From NCBI GenBank assembly GCA_944800085.1, contig CALYLO010000001.1, positions 1,513,001 through 1,577,000 on the forward strand: 64,000 nt of DNA, in the 5' to 3' direction. The notes under the pieces are model-generated. The model saw only the letters and a list, made by a program, of their open reading frames with translations. It was not told the origin of the DNA and did no database searches. Shown here one piece after another: positions 45,199 to 55,100 of this stretch. The DNA comes from Paenibacillus melissococcoides (GTDB lineage: Bacteria; Bacillota; Bacilli; Paenibacillales; Paenibacillaceae). The translations under genes and the position numbers were made by a program. Every line of letters begins with the position of its first letter. Position 1 is the stretch's first letter.

Positions 45199-48100
45199 AT
45201 GGTGTCAACAACAGACAACACGGCCGGCGTATTCCGGCTCGGAACCGAACAATTAACAGAAGCGCTTAAGCAGTCCGGTTATCGGACAGTCTTTGATATT
45301 GCATCTGACAATCTTGCGGAATTTCAGAAAAACAATCCGGAGATTCCCTCTTCCGACGCGAAGGAGATTTATCAATTAGCCGTCCAGAGGACAGAAAACT
45401 TATGTGTGCTTTATAAGGCCTGGCAGCTTCGCAATGATCCTGTCGTCCAAAGCCTTCCAAAATTATCCGCGGATACCGGCCTGCAAGGCATGCGTGCCGC
45501 GTTGGAGCGGAGTCTTGGAGGCGGAGCCGATTTTGGAGATTTGTTCCCGGAGCGATCGCCAGAGGGTTATGCGGAAGCCTCCTCTATACAGTCGCTTTTT
45601 TCGCCGGGACGTTACCTGACGGTGCTGTATAAAATTGCCCGGCAGCTCCACAGTCCAGACGACAAGCTGCATATTGACAATCGCCGTCCTGATTTGAAGT
45701 CGCTGATTCTCAGCAATGACAATATGAACCGCGAGGTGTCTTCTCTGGATATCCTGCTGGATGTGCTGCAGCCCGAAGGCTCTGACACGCTGACATCCTT
45801 GAAGGATACCTACTATCCGATGACCCTCCCGTATGATGACGACCTTGCGCAAATCAATGCCGTGGCGGAGGCGCGCTCATCCAATTTGCTGGGGATCTGG
45901 GATACCCTGCTCGACACGCAGCGGACTTCCATCCTGCAGAATTCCGCCGCTGCCCGCCGGATAAGCAAGGCGCGGCACTCGGCATACGCCAATCAGAAAG
46001 CTGCCGATGATGATGAGGTATTGATCACAGGGGAGGAATTCTACCTGGAGACCGGCGGGAAACGTCTCTTTTTTGCGCATAAACTCGAAATAGGGTCAAC
46101 CATAAGCGCTAAAATCAACATTGGAAAGCCGCAAGCGGCCGCAGTCGCGCCGGCGAAGTTTCAACTCGTGTACTATGGCAGGGGAGACAAAGGGAACTAC
46201 TTCCTGCGCGTGGCAGACGATGTCTCGCTCGAAGGAAAGCTGCTGACAAATTGTTATATGGCCAGCGACGACGGACAGAGCAACAATATTAGCGGGCCAT
46301 ACTGCCTAATGATCAATCGAGGTAGCGGCAACAGGCCCAGCGGGACTCACCTGCCAGTTCAGATTGAAAGGGTGACAGATACATCCATACGCATTTTTGT
46401 GCCGCAACACGGTTACTTTGGGCTGGGAGAAAGCCTTGCCAGCAACTGGAATGAGCCGTTGGCGCTGAATCTGGACTTGGATGAAGCGTTGACCTTTACC
46501 CTGAGAAAGAATGAGTCCGGACAAGATACCATTTCCATAATCGATATGATGCCGCCTGTTGCCGACACGACCCCGTCTCCGCCGACGAGGGAAACGCTTT
46601 CCTTGACGCCAAACAGCTTCCGTCTGCTGGTCAACCCCGAGCCGACAGCAGAGGACATCGCCAAGCATTACAACGTCCCGACGGCCACTACCCGAGCTTC
46701 TGCCGATCTGGCCGCCTCCTTAAATGTTGTCGATGATTTCTGCCTCAAAACCGGTTTGAGCTTTAATGAATTGCTGGACTTAACGATGCAGAAGGATTAT
46801 CAGTCAAAAAGCAGTGAGTACAAAAGCCGATTTATAAAATTTGGCGGCGGGGAGAATGTTCCGGTTTCAACCTATGGAGCTGTGTTTTTGACAGGTACGG
46901 AAGAAACTCCGTTGTGGGTAAAACAGTATAACAGCGCGGGCGCTGCAACAAGCAACCCTGTTTTGAACTTTACGACAGATAATGTTGTGGCTCTGGCAGG
47001 AAGGGCGGAAAAGCTTGTCCGGCTGGCGCGCAGCACGGGTCTTTCCTTTGAGCAGTTGGATTGGCTGATTGCCAATGCCAGCCGCGCCGTAATCGAACAC
47101 GGCGGAGAACTGATTCTGGATAAGCCGGTATTGGAGGCAGTGGCGGAATTCACCCGGCTCCATAAGCGTTATGGCGTCACATCGGATATGTTTGCCGCTT
47201 TTATCGGCGAAGTCAATACGTATGCAGAAGCGGGCAAAGATAGCTTTTATCAGACGCTCTTCAGCACAGCCGACCATTCGGCTACCTTACCTTTGGGGGC
47301 TACTTTGCAATTTGAGGTGAGCAAGCAGGATCGATATGAATCGATTTGCTGCGGGGCCATGGGGGTGACCGCCGATGAGTTTTCCCGTATCGGCAAATAC
47401 TGCTTTGGCGACAAAGCTCAGCAAATCACCGCCAATGAAACAAACGTTGCCCAGCTTTATCGTTTGGGACGAATTCCTCAAATGCTTGGATTGCGTTTTA
47501 CCGAGGCGGAGCTGTTGTGGAAATTGATGGCTGGCGGCGAGGATACTTTGCTCCGTACGATTGGCGCTAACCCTCGCAGTTTAGAAGCGTTAGAGATTAT
47601 TCGCCGTACGGAGGTCCTTTTGGACTGGATGGATGCCCATCAGCTGGATGTTGTCTCCCTGCAAGCAATGGTTACCAACCGGTACAGCGATACGGCTACG
47701 CCGGAGCTGTACAATTTTTTGGTACAGGTGCACCAATCCGCTAGCAGCGCCGCGAACATGTCCAGAGCGGATGCTCAGGATACGTTGCCCGCAGACAAGC
47801 TGTGCCGGGCATTGGCGGCGGGCTTCAAACTGAAAGCCAATGTGATGGCGCAAGTAATTGACTGGATGGACAAAACAGGATCATTTACGCTGCGGGCTTT
47901 CTGGGACAAGCTTCAAGCGTATTTCATCGCCGATCATGAGGATGAACTAACGGCCCTGGAAGGAGAAGCCGGATTACTGCAATGGTGCCAGCAGATTAGC
48001 CAGTATGCGCTGATTGTACGTTGGTGCGGGTTAACCGAGCAAGATCTGGCCCTGCTGACCGGGCATCCCGAGCAGCTAATGGACGGACAACATACGGTGC

Positions 48101-48498
48101 CCGTACCCTCGCTGCACCTCCTGCTGGTACTGACCCGCCTGAAGGAATGGCAGCAGCGCGTCCAGGTTTCCAGCGAGGAGGCTATGCGCTATTTTGCCCA
48201 GGCCAATTCGCTGACCGTCACGCGCGACACTGCGCTCAAGCTGCTTGCCCGTATCCATGGCTGGAATGAAGCGGATACCGCCTCGATGAATGACTACCTG
48301 CTGGGAGAGAACGAATATCCCAAGAACTTCGAGCAGATCTTTGCTTTGGAAAGCTGGGTCAACCTGGGCCGTCAACTGAACGTTGGCAGCAGAACGCTGG
48401 GAGAACTGGTTGACATGGCCGAAGAGGAAAAAACCGCGGAAAACATGGATCTGATTACTTCGGTAGCCCACAGCCTGATGGCTGCGACGCAAGCCTGA
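45199..48498 (+). CDS. tcaA: Tc toxin TcA N-terminal half, TcaA-like, copy 2 (full length)
   Basis: 1099 residues from the ATG at 45199, after GAGGAGG. The frame is open 52 codons further upstream, but that part has no ribosome binding site and is frameshifted in copy 1. The length fits known TcaA proteins (about 1100). It carries an extra 189-residue beta-rich segment after AARRI (near residue 255), with ITGEEFYLETGGKRLFFAHK and RIFVPQHGYFGLGESL, which may be a receptor-binding insertion. The rest is near-identical to copy 1. It is followed after 30 bases by tcaB copy 2. Confidence 0.93.
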   Translation: MVSTTDNTAGVFRLGTEQLTEALKQSGYRTVFDIASDNLAEFQKNNPEIPSSDAKEIYQLAVQRTENLCVLYKAWQLRNDPVVQSLPKLSADTGLQGMRAALERSLGGGADFGDLFPERSPEGYAEASSIQSLFSPGRYLTVLYKIARQLHSPDDKLHIDNRRPDLKSLILSNDNMNREVSSLDILLDVLQPEGSDTLTSLKDTYYPMTLPYDDDLAQINAVAEARSSNLLGIWDTLLDTQRTSILQNSAAARRISKARHSAYANQKAADDDEVLITGEEFYLETGGKRLFFAHKLEIGSTISAKINIGKPQAAAVAPAKFQLVYYGRGDKGNYFLRVADDVSLEGKLLTNCYMASDDGQSNNISGPYCLMINRGSGNRPSGTHLPVQIERVTDTSIRIFVPQHGYFGLGESLASNWNEPLALNLDLDEALTFTLRKNESGQDTISIIDMMPPVADTTPSPPTRETLSLTPNSFRLLVNPEPTAEDIAKHYNVPTATTRASADLAASLNVVDDFCLKTGLSFNELLDLTMQKDYQSKSSEYKSRFIKFGGGENVPVSTYGAVFLTGTEETPLWVKQYNSAGAATSNPVLNFTTDNVVALAGRAEKLVRLARSTGLSFEQLDWLIANASRAVIEHGGELILDKPVLEAVAEFTRLHKRYGVTSDMFAAFIGEVNTYAEAGKDSFYQTLFSTADHSATLPLGATLQFEVSKQDRYESICCGAMGVTADEFSRIGKYCFGDKAQQITANETNVAQLYRLGRIPQMLGLRFTEAELLWKLMAGGEDTLLRTIGANPRSLEALEIIRRTEVLLDWMDAHQLDVVSLQAMVTNRYSDTATPELYNFLVQVHQSASSAANMSRADAQDTLPADKLCRALAAGFKLKANVMAQVIDWMDKTGSFTLRAFWDKLQAYFIADHEDELTALEGEAGLLQWCQQISQYALIVRWCGLTEQDLALLTGHPEQLMDGQHTVPVPSLHLLLVLTRLKEWQQRVQVSSEEAMRYFAQANSLTVTRDTALKLLARIHGWNEADTASMNDYLLGENEYPKNFEQIFALESWVNLGRQLNVGSRTLGELVDMAEEEKTAENMDLITSVAHSLMAATQA

Positions 48499-48528
48499 AC
48501 CGACATGACCAAGGAAGGTGATAAGCAT

Positions 48529-51500
48529 ATGTCTACTTCAACCCTGTTGCAATCGATTAAAGAATCCCGCCGGGATGCGTTGGTTAATCATTATCTCGCC
48601 AACAATATTCCGCAAGAGCTTACGGACAAGATTACGGACGCGGACAGCCTGTATGAATACTTGCTGCTGGATACCAAGATCAGTGAACTGGTGAAAACAT
48701 CGCCGATAGCGGAGGCCATCAGCAGCGTGCAGTTATACATGAACCGCTGCGCCGAAGGCTATGAAGGCAAGCTGACTCCGGAAAGCAACAGCCATTTCGC
48801 GCCGGGAAAATTCCTGGATAACTGGGATACCTATAACAAGCGTTATTCCACCTGGGCAGGCAAGGAACGTCTGAAATATTATGCAGGCAGCTATATTGAT
48901 CCGTCGTTACGCTACAACAAAACCGATCCGTTCCTGAACCTGGAACAAAGCATCAGTCAGGGAAGAATCACCGATGACACCGTAAAGAACGCGCTGCAAC
49001 ACTACCTGACTGAATATGAAGTGTTGGCGGATCTCGAATATATCAGCGTAAATAAGGGAGCCGACGAAAGTGTTTTATTCTTTGTGGGCCGGACCAAGAC
49101 AATGCCTTACGAATATTACTGGCGCCGCTTAACACTGAAAAAGGACAATAACAATAAACTGGTACCAGCTATCTGGTCCCAGTGGAAAAAAATCACGGCC
49201 AATATCGGCGAAGCGGTTGATAACTATGCAGTGCTTTTCTGGTATAAAAATCGCCTACATGTACAATGGTGTTCTACAGAGAAGACTCAAAATGATGCTG
49301 GAGAAGCCGTTGAGAAACAGTATCTGAATGACTGGATCATGAATAGTTCCGGAATCTGGTCTTCATTCCGAAAGTCTTCATTTATCAAAAATAGTTTTAC
49401 ATATCACTCAGGTCCCATTGCCTCCGAATATGTTACTAGTTTTGGGAATGAACTGTTCTGTGATGATCCAGGTTCTTTTAAGGCAACATTAACAGCACTT
49501 CCATATGGAAGAATACATGTTTATTTTGAAAAAAGGTACCACCTTAACTATGCTTGGCTCCATGTTGGAGGCATGAACAAAAGTTTACGAGAAGGGGAGA
49601 GTGGGGAATTCAGCTTCCCTGCAAATCAAAGTTTTTTTGTACAATTAAGTAATCAGTCCGGACCGTCTATAGGGCCTTCTTTCGTTACGAATTATTTAGG
49701 AGATACACTCCAAAACTCTTACGGCTCAATTAACAACGATCAATACAACCCTCCATCAGGAAGCAATATCCGAGGTCCTATCGACCTTACCCTGAAAAAT
49801 AATATCGACCTGTCGGCCTTGTTGGAAGAGAGCCTCGACGCACTGTTCGACTACACCATTCAGGGCGATGAACAATTGGGCGGCATGACTGCCTTTAACG
49901 GGCCTTACGGACTTTACTTGTGGGAAATCTTCTTCCATGTTCCTTTTTTAATGGCGGTTCGCTTTCAAACCGAGCAGCGGTATGAGTTGGCGGAACGTTG
50001 GTTTCAATTCATCTTTAACAGCGCCGGATACCGTGATGACTACGGCAGTCTGCTGACGGATGACAAAGGGAACGTGCGCTACTGGAATGTGATGCCGCTG
50101 CAGGAGGACACGGAGTGGAATGACACGTTGTCCCTGGCAACGACCGACCCGGACGAGATTGCGATGGCCGACCCGATGCAATACAAGCTGGCTATATTTA
50201 TTCACACCTTAGACTTCCTGATCAGCCGCGGCGACAGCTTGTACCGGATGCTGGAGCGGGATGCCCTGACCGAAGCCAAGATGTATTACATCCAGGCCAG
50301 CCAACTGCTTGGTCCGCGTCCTGATATCCGGATCAATCACAGTTGGCCTGATCCGACGCTGCAAAGCGAAGCGGATGCGGTAACCGCTGTGCCGACCCGA
50401 AGCGATTCGCGGGCAGCGCCAATCCTCGCCTTGCGAGCGCTTCTGAAAGCGGAAAACGGGCATTTCCTGCCGCCTTATAATGATGAACTGTTAGCTTTCT
50501 GGGATAAAATCGAACTGCGTTTATACAATTTGCGGCACAACTTGAGCCTGGACGGTCAGCCGCTTCATTTGCCGCTCTTTGCCGAGCCGGTGAATCCGCG
50601 TGAGCTGCAGGTTCAGCATGGCGCAGGCGATGGATTGGGGGGAAGCTCCAATTCCGTCCAAAGCCGTCAGAGTGTCTATCGTTTCCCTCTGGTCATCGAC
50701 AAGGCGCGCAATGCGGCGAACAGTGTTATCCAATTCGGCAATGCCCTGGAAAATGCATTGGCCAAGCAGGACAGCGAAGCCATGACCATGCTGTTGCAAA
50801 CCCAGCAGCAGATTGTCCTGCAGCAAACCCGCGATATTCAGGAGAAGAACCTGGCTGCGCTGCAAGCAAGTCTGGAAGCAGCCATGACAGCGAAAGCGGG
50901 GGCGGAATCGAGGAAGACCCATTTTGCCGGCTTGGCGGACAACTGGATGTCCGCAAATGAAACGGCTTCACTTGCACTGCGTACCACCGCGGGAATCATC
51001 AATACAAGCTCAACCGTGCCGATCGCCATCGCCGGCGGCCTGGATATGGCTCCGAACGTTTTCGGACTGGCGACCGGAGGTTCCCGTTGGGGAGCCGTCA
51101 GCTCCGCTGTAGCCCAAGGATTGCAAATCGCCGCCGGAGTCATGGAACAGACGGCCAATATCATCGATATTAGCGAAAGCTACCGCCGGCGCCGGGAGGA
51201 TTGGCTGCTGCAGCGGGATATTGCCGAGAATGAAGCGGCGCAGCTGGATTCGCAGATTGCGGCCCTGCGGGAACAGATGGATATGGCGCGCAAGCAACTT
51301 GCGCTGGCGGAGACGGAACAGGCGCACGCGCAAGCAGTCTACGAGCTGCAAAGCACCCGCTTTACGAATCAAGCTTTGTACAACTGGATGGCCGGGCGTC
51401 TGTCGTCTCTATACTATCAAATGTATGACGCCGCATTGCCGCTCTGCATGATGGCCAAACAGGCTTTAGAGAAAGAAATCGCCAATGATAAAACGGCTGG

Positions 51501-52128
51501 ACTCTTCACCCTCCCGGCCTGGAATGATCTGTATCAGGGATTGCTGGCGGGCGAGGCGCTGCTGCTCGAGCTTCAGAAGCTGGAGAATCTGTGGCTGGAG
51601 GAAGACAAGCGCGGAATGGAAGCCGTAAAAACAGTCTCTCTGGATACTCTTCTTCGCAAAACAAATCCGAACTCCGGGTTTGCGGATCTCGTCAAGGAGG
51701 CTCTGGACGAAAACGGAAAGACGCCTGACCCGGTGAGCGGAGTCGGCGTACAGCTGCAAAACAATATTTTCAGCGCAACCCTTGACCTCTCCGTTCTTGG
51801 CTTGGATCGCTCTTACAACCAAGCGGAAAAGACCCGCAGGATCAAAAACCTGTCGGTTACCTTACCCGCGCTATTGGGACCTTATCAGGATATAGAGGCA
51901 ACCTTATCGCTAGGCGGCGAGACCGTTGCGCTTTCCCATGGCATGGATGACAGCGGCTTGTTCATCACGGATCTTAACGACAGCCGTTTCCTGCCTTTCG
52001 AGGGCATGGATCCGGTATCCGGCACACTCGTTCTGTCGATATTCCATGCCGGGCAAGACGGCGACCAGCGCCTCCTGCTGGAAAGCCTGAACGACGTCAT
52101 CTTCCACATTCGATATGTTATGAAATAG
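48529..52128 (+). CDS. tcaB: Tc toxin TcA C-terminal half, TcaB-like, copy 2
   Basis: About 1199 residues. Translation is identical to copy 1 up to about residue 590. Differences then accumulate, with the largest change near residues 1025-1055 (KTNPNSGFADLVKEALDENG in place of KEKAESGFADFVKEVLNG). The channel helices and the TcB-binding C-terminus are intact. No terminator follows. A hairpin at 52149 and the tcaC gene come next, so this copy is the one cotranscribed with TcB and TcC. Confidence 0.93.
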   Translation: MSTSTLLQSIKESRRDALVNHYLANNIPQELTDKITDADSLYEYLLLDTKISELVKTSPIAEAISSVQLYMNRCAEGYEGKLTPESNSHFAPGKFLDNWDTYNKRYSTWAGKERLKYYAGSYIDPSLRYNKTDPFLNLEQSISQGRITDDTVKNALQHYLTEYEVLADLEYISVNKGADESVLFFVGRTKTMPYEYYWRRLTLKKDNNNKLVPAIWSQWKKITANIGEAVDNYAVLFWYKNRLHVQWCSTEKTQNDAGEAVEKQYLNDWIMNSSGIWSSFRKSSFIKNSFTYHSGPIASEYVTSFGNELFCDDPGSFKATLTALPYGRIHVYFEKRYHLNYAWLHVGGMNKSLREGESGEFSFPANQSFFVQLSNQSGPSIGPSFVTNYLGDTLQNSYGSINNDQYNPPSGSNIRGPIDLTLKNNIDLSALLEESLDALFDYTIQGDEQLGGMTAFNGPYGLYLWEIFFHVPFLMAVRFQTEQRYELAERWFQFIFNSAGYRDDYGSLLTDDKGNVRYWNVMPLQEDTEWNDTLSLATTDPDEIAMADPMQYKLAIFIHTLDFLISRGDSLYRMLERDALTEAKMYYIQASQLLGPRPDIRINHSWPDPTLQSEADAVTAVPTRSDSRAAPILALRALLKAENGHFLPPYNDELLAFWDKIELRLYNLRHNLSLDGQPLHLPLFAEPVNPRELQVQHGAGDGLGGSSNSVQSRQSVYRFPLVIDKARNAANSVIQFGNALENALAKQDSEAMTMLLQTQQQIVLQQTRDIQEKNLAALQASLEAAMTAKAGAESRKTHFAGLADNWMSANETASLALRTTAGIINTSSTVPIAIAGGLDMAPNVFGLATGGSRWGAVSSAVAQGLQIAAGVMEQTANIIDISESYRRRREDWLLQRDIAENEAAQLDSQIAALREQMDMARKQLALAETEQAHAQAVYELQSTRFTNQALYNWMAGRLSSLYYQMYDAALPLCMMAKQALEKEIANDKTAGLFTLPAWNDLYQGLLAGEALLLELQKLENLWLEEDKRGMEAVKTVSLDTLLRKTNPNSGFADLVKEALDENGKTPDPVSGVGVQLQNNIFSATLDLSVLGLDRSYNQAEKTRRIKNLSVTLPALLGPYQDIEATLSLGGETVALSHGMDDSGLFITDLNDSRFLPFEGMDPVSGTLVLSIFHAGQDGDQRLLLESLNDVIFHIRYVMK

Positions 52129-52148
52129 CTTTTCAGTCAGATATATTC

Positions 52149-52172
52149 AGGGGCTTGTATTCACAAGCCCCT
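52149..52172 (+). promoter_or_regulatory. Intergenic hairpin before tcaC
   Basis: A perfect stem AGGGGCTTGT-attc-ACAAGCCCCT ends three bases before the AAGGAGG of tcaC. It has no T run. It could limit read-through or stabilise mRNA. A degenerate relative (GGGGCTT...AAGCTCCCC) follows tcaB copy 1 near 44870. Confidence 0.6.
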
Positions 52173-52190
52173 CCAAGGAGGAATTGGATT

Positions 52191-55100
52191 ATGCCACAAT
52201 CTAGCAATGCGGATATCAAGCTATTGTCGCCATCGCTGCCAAAGGGCGGCGGATCGATGAAGGGAATAGAAGAAAACATCGGAGCTCCCGGCTCCGACGG
52301 CATGGCACGTTGTAACGTGCCGCTGCCGGTAACCTCCGGCCGCTATATTACTCCTGAGGTAAGCCTGTCCTATGCCAGCGGCAACGGCAACGGCGCTTAT
52401 GGAATGGGTTGGACGTTAGGAGCGATGCGCATTTGCCGCAGAACAAGCAGAGGGATACCCTGTTATACCTCCGAAGACCAGTTCCTTGGTCCGGATGGGG
52501 AAGTGCTTGTTCCGGAAAGCAATGAACAAGGGGAGGTCATTACCCGCCGCACCGATATCGCCCAAGGGATATCGTTAGGCGAGACGTTTACGGTTACCCG
52601 CTATTTTCCCCGGCTCGAGAGTGCCTTTCATTTGCTGGAATACTGGGAAGCGCAAGCAGGGAGCGCAACAAAGCCGTTTTGGCTGATTCATGCTGCCGAC
52701 GGGGTGCTGCACTGTCTGGGCAAGACTGCTCAGGCGCGAATTGCCGCCCCTGACGATTCCGCCAAGATCGCAGAATGGTTAGTGGAGGAGTCCGTCTCTC
52801 CTTTCGGAGAGCATATTTATTACCAATACAAAGCAGAAGACAATGAAGGCGTGAATCTGGAGCAAGACACTCATCAATATGGGGCGAACCGCTATCTGAA
52901 ATCGATTCGCTATGGAAATAAGGTCGCCTGTCCTTCCCTCTATGTCTGGAAGGAGGAAATCCCGGCGTCCGGCCAATGGCTGTATTCCGTCATCCTGGAT
53001 TATGGCGAGAACGATACTTCAGCGGATGTTCTTCCCTTGTACGAGCCCCAGGGCAAGTGGCTGGCTCGTCCGGACTGTTTTTCCCGCTATGACTACGGAT
53101 TTGAGATCCGAACCTGCCGCTTATGCCGCCAGATACTGATGTTCCATGCCTTTGCCGAGCTTGGCGAGGAGCCGGCGCTGGTGTGGCGGATGCAGCTGGA
53201 ATACGACGAGAACCCCGTTGCGTCCATGCTGAGTGCAGTCTGGCGATTGGCTTATGAAGCAGACGGAACCATACTGAGCATGCCGCCCCTGGAATTCGAT
53301 TATACGCCATTTGACATCGAGTCAACGGCCGATTGGCAGCCTTTTCTGCCTGTGCCTGAATTGGAGAATGGAGAACATTATCAGCTTGTCGATTTGTACG
53401 GAGAAGGTATCCCGGGCTTGTTATATCAGGACAATGACCACTGGCATTATCGTTCGCCCGCCCGGAGCGATTCACCGGATGGGATCGCCTATGACAGCTG
53501 GCGGCCGCTGCCTCAAATTCCCGCGAACTCCCGGAACGGGATGCTGATGGATCTGAATGGCGACGGGTATCTGGAATGGTTGAGTGCGGAACCCGGGGTT
53601 GCGGGGCGCTATACCATGAATCCGGATAAGAGCTGGTCCGGTTTTGTGCCGCTCCAGGCACTGCCGACGGAATTCTTCCATCCGCAGGCACAGCTTGCCA
53701 ATGTGACCGGATCAGGATTAACCGATCTGGTTATGATCGGACCGAAGAGCGTCCGGTTTTATGCCGGAGAAGAAGCGGGCTTCAAGCGCGCATGCGAAGT
53801 GTGGCAGCAAGCGGGCATTACTTTGCCTGTGGAACGCGTGGACAAAAAGGAACTGGTGGCATTCAGCGATATGCTGGGATCGGGTCAGTCTCATCTGGTG
53901 CGCATCCGGCATGATGGCGTTACATGCTGGCCTAATCTGGGGAACGGCGTGTTCGGGGCGCCGCTGGCCCTTCCCGGGTTCACGGCAGCGGAACGGGAAT
54001 TCAACCCTGAGCGAGTATATCTTGCAGACCTTGATGGATCCGGTGCATCCGATATCATTTATGCTTCTCGCGATGCTCTTCTCATATACCGGAATCTTTC
54101 CGGCAATGGCTTTGCTGATCCGGTTCGAGTTCCGCTGCCTGACGGCGTGCGGTTTGATGATCTGTGCCGGCTGCTGCCTGCCGACATTCGCGGGTTGGGC
54201 GCGGCCAGTCTGGTGCTGCATGTGCCCTACATGGCACCCCGCAGTTGGAAATTAGATTTCTTTGCGGCGAAGCCGTATTTATTGCAAACCGTCAGCAACA
54301 ATCTCGGAGTTTCCAGCTCGTTCCTGTACCGGAGCTCCGCCCAATATTGGCTGGATGAGAAACAGGCTGCCTCATCGGCTGTCTGCGGTGTGCCATTCCC
54401 GATCAACGTGGTATCGGACATACACACGTTGGACGAAATCAGCGGCCGCACCAGGATTCAGAAGTATACTTACCGAAATGGCGTATATGACCGGACCGAA
54501 AAGGAATTTGCCGGGTTCGGCCGCATTGACACAAGGGAAGAGGAGCGGGACTCCGAGGGAGCCCTGAGCACCAGCACTCCGCCCGTGCTGACGCGGACCT
54601 GGTATCATACCGGGCAAAAGCAGGATGAAAAACGCGCCGGACAGCAATATTGGCAAGGCGACTCTGCCGCTTTTCAGCTTAAACCCATCCGGCTTACTCG
54701 ATTCGATGTCACAACGGCACAGGATGTACCGCTAGATTCTTATAATTGGCGGCAAGAGTATTGGCTGTACCGCTCCTTACAAGGAATGCCGCTGCGTACT
54801 GAAATTTTTGCGGGAGATGTTATGGACTTGCCTCCTTATCAGGTGGAGAGCTTCCGTTATCAAGTGCGCTTGGTGCAGAGCACCGATTCGGAATGTGTTG
54901 CCTTGCCCATGCAGTTGGAGCAGCTTACGTACAACTATGAGCAAATCGCCTCTGATCCGCAGTGTTCACAGCAGATACAGCAATGGTTCGACGAATACGG
55001 CGTAGCGACACAGAGTGTAACAATCCAATACCCGCGCCGGGCACAGCCGGAGGACAATCCGTACCCTCACACGCTGCCGGATTCGAGCTGGAGCAGCAGT

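Larger units (their letters stand above)
44985..52172 (+). repeat. Tc duplication, unit 2
   Basis: The second copy of leader, tcaA and tcaB. It includes the 567-bp segment missing in unit 1 (about 45965-46560). The terminator seen after unit 1 is absent here, so transcription can run on into tcaC. Confidence 0.9.
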
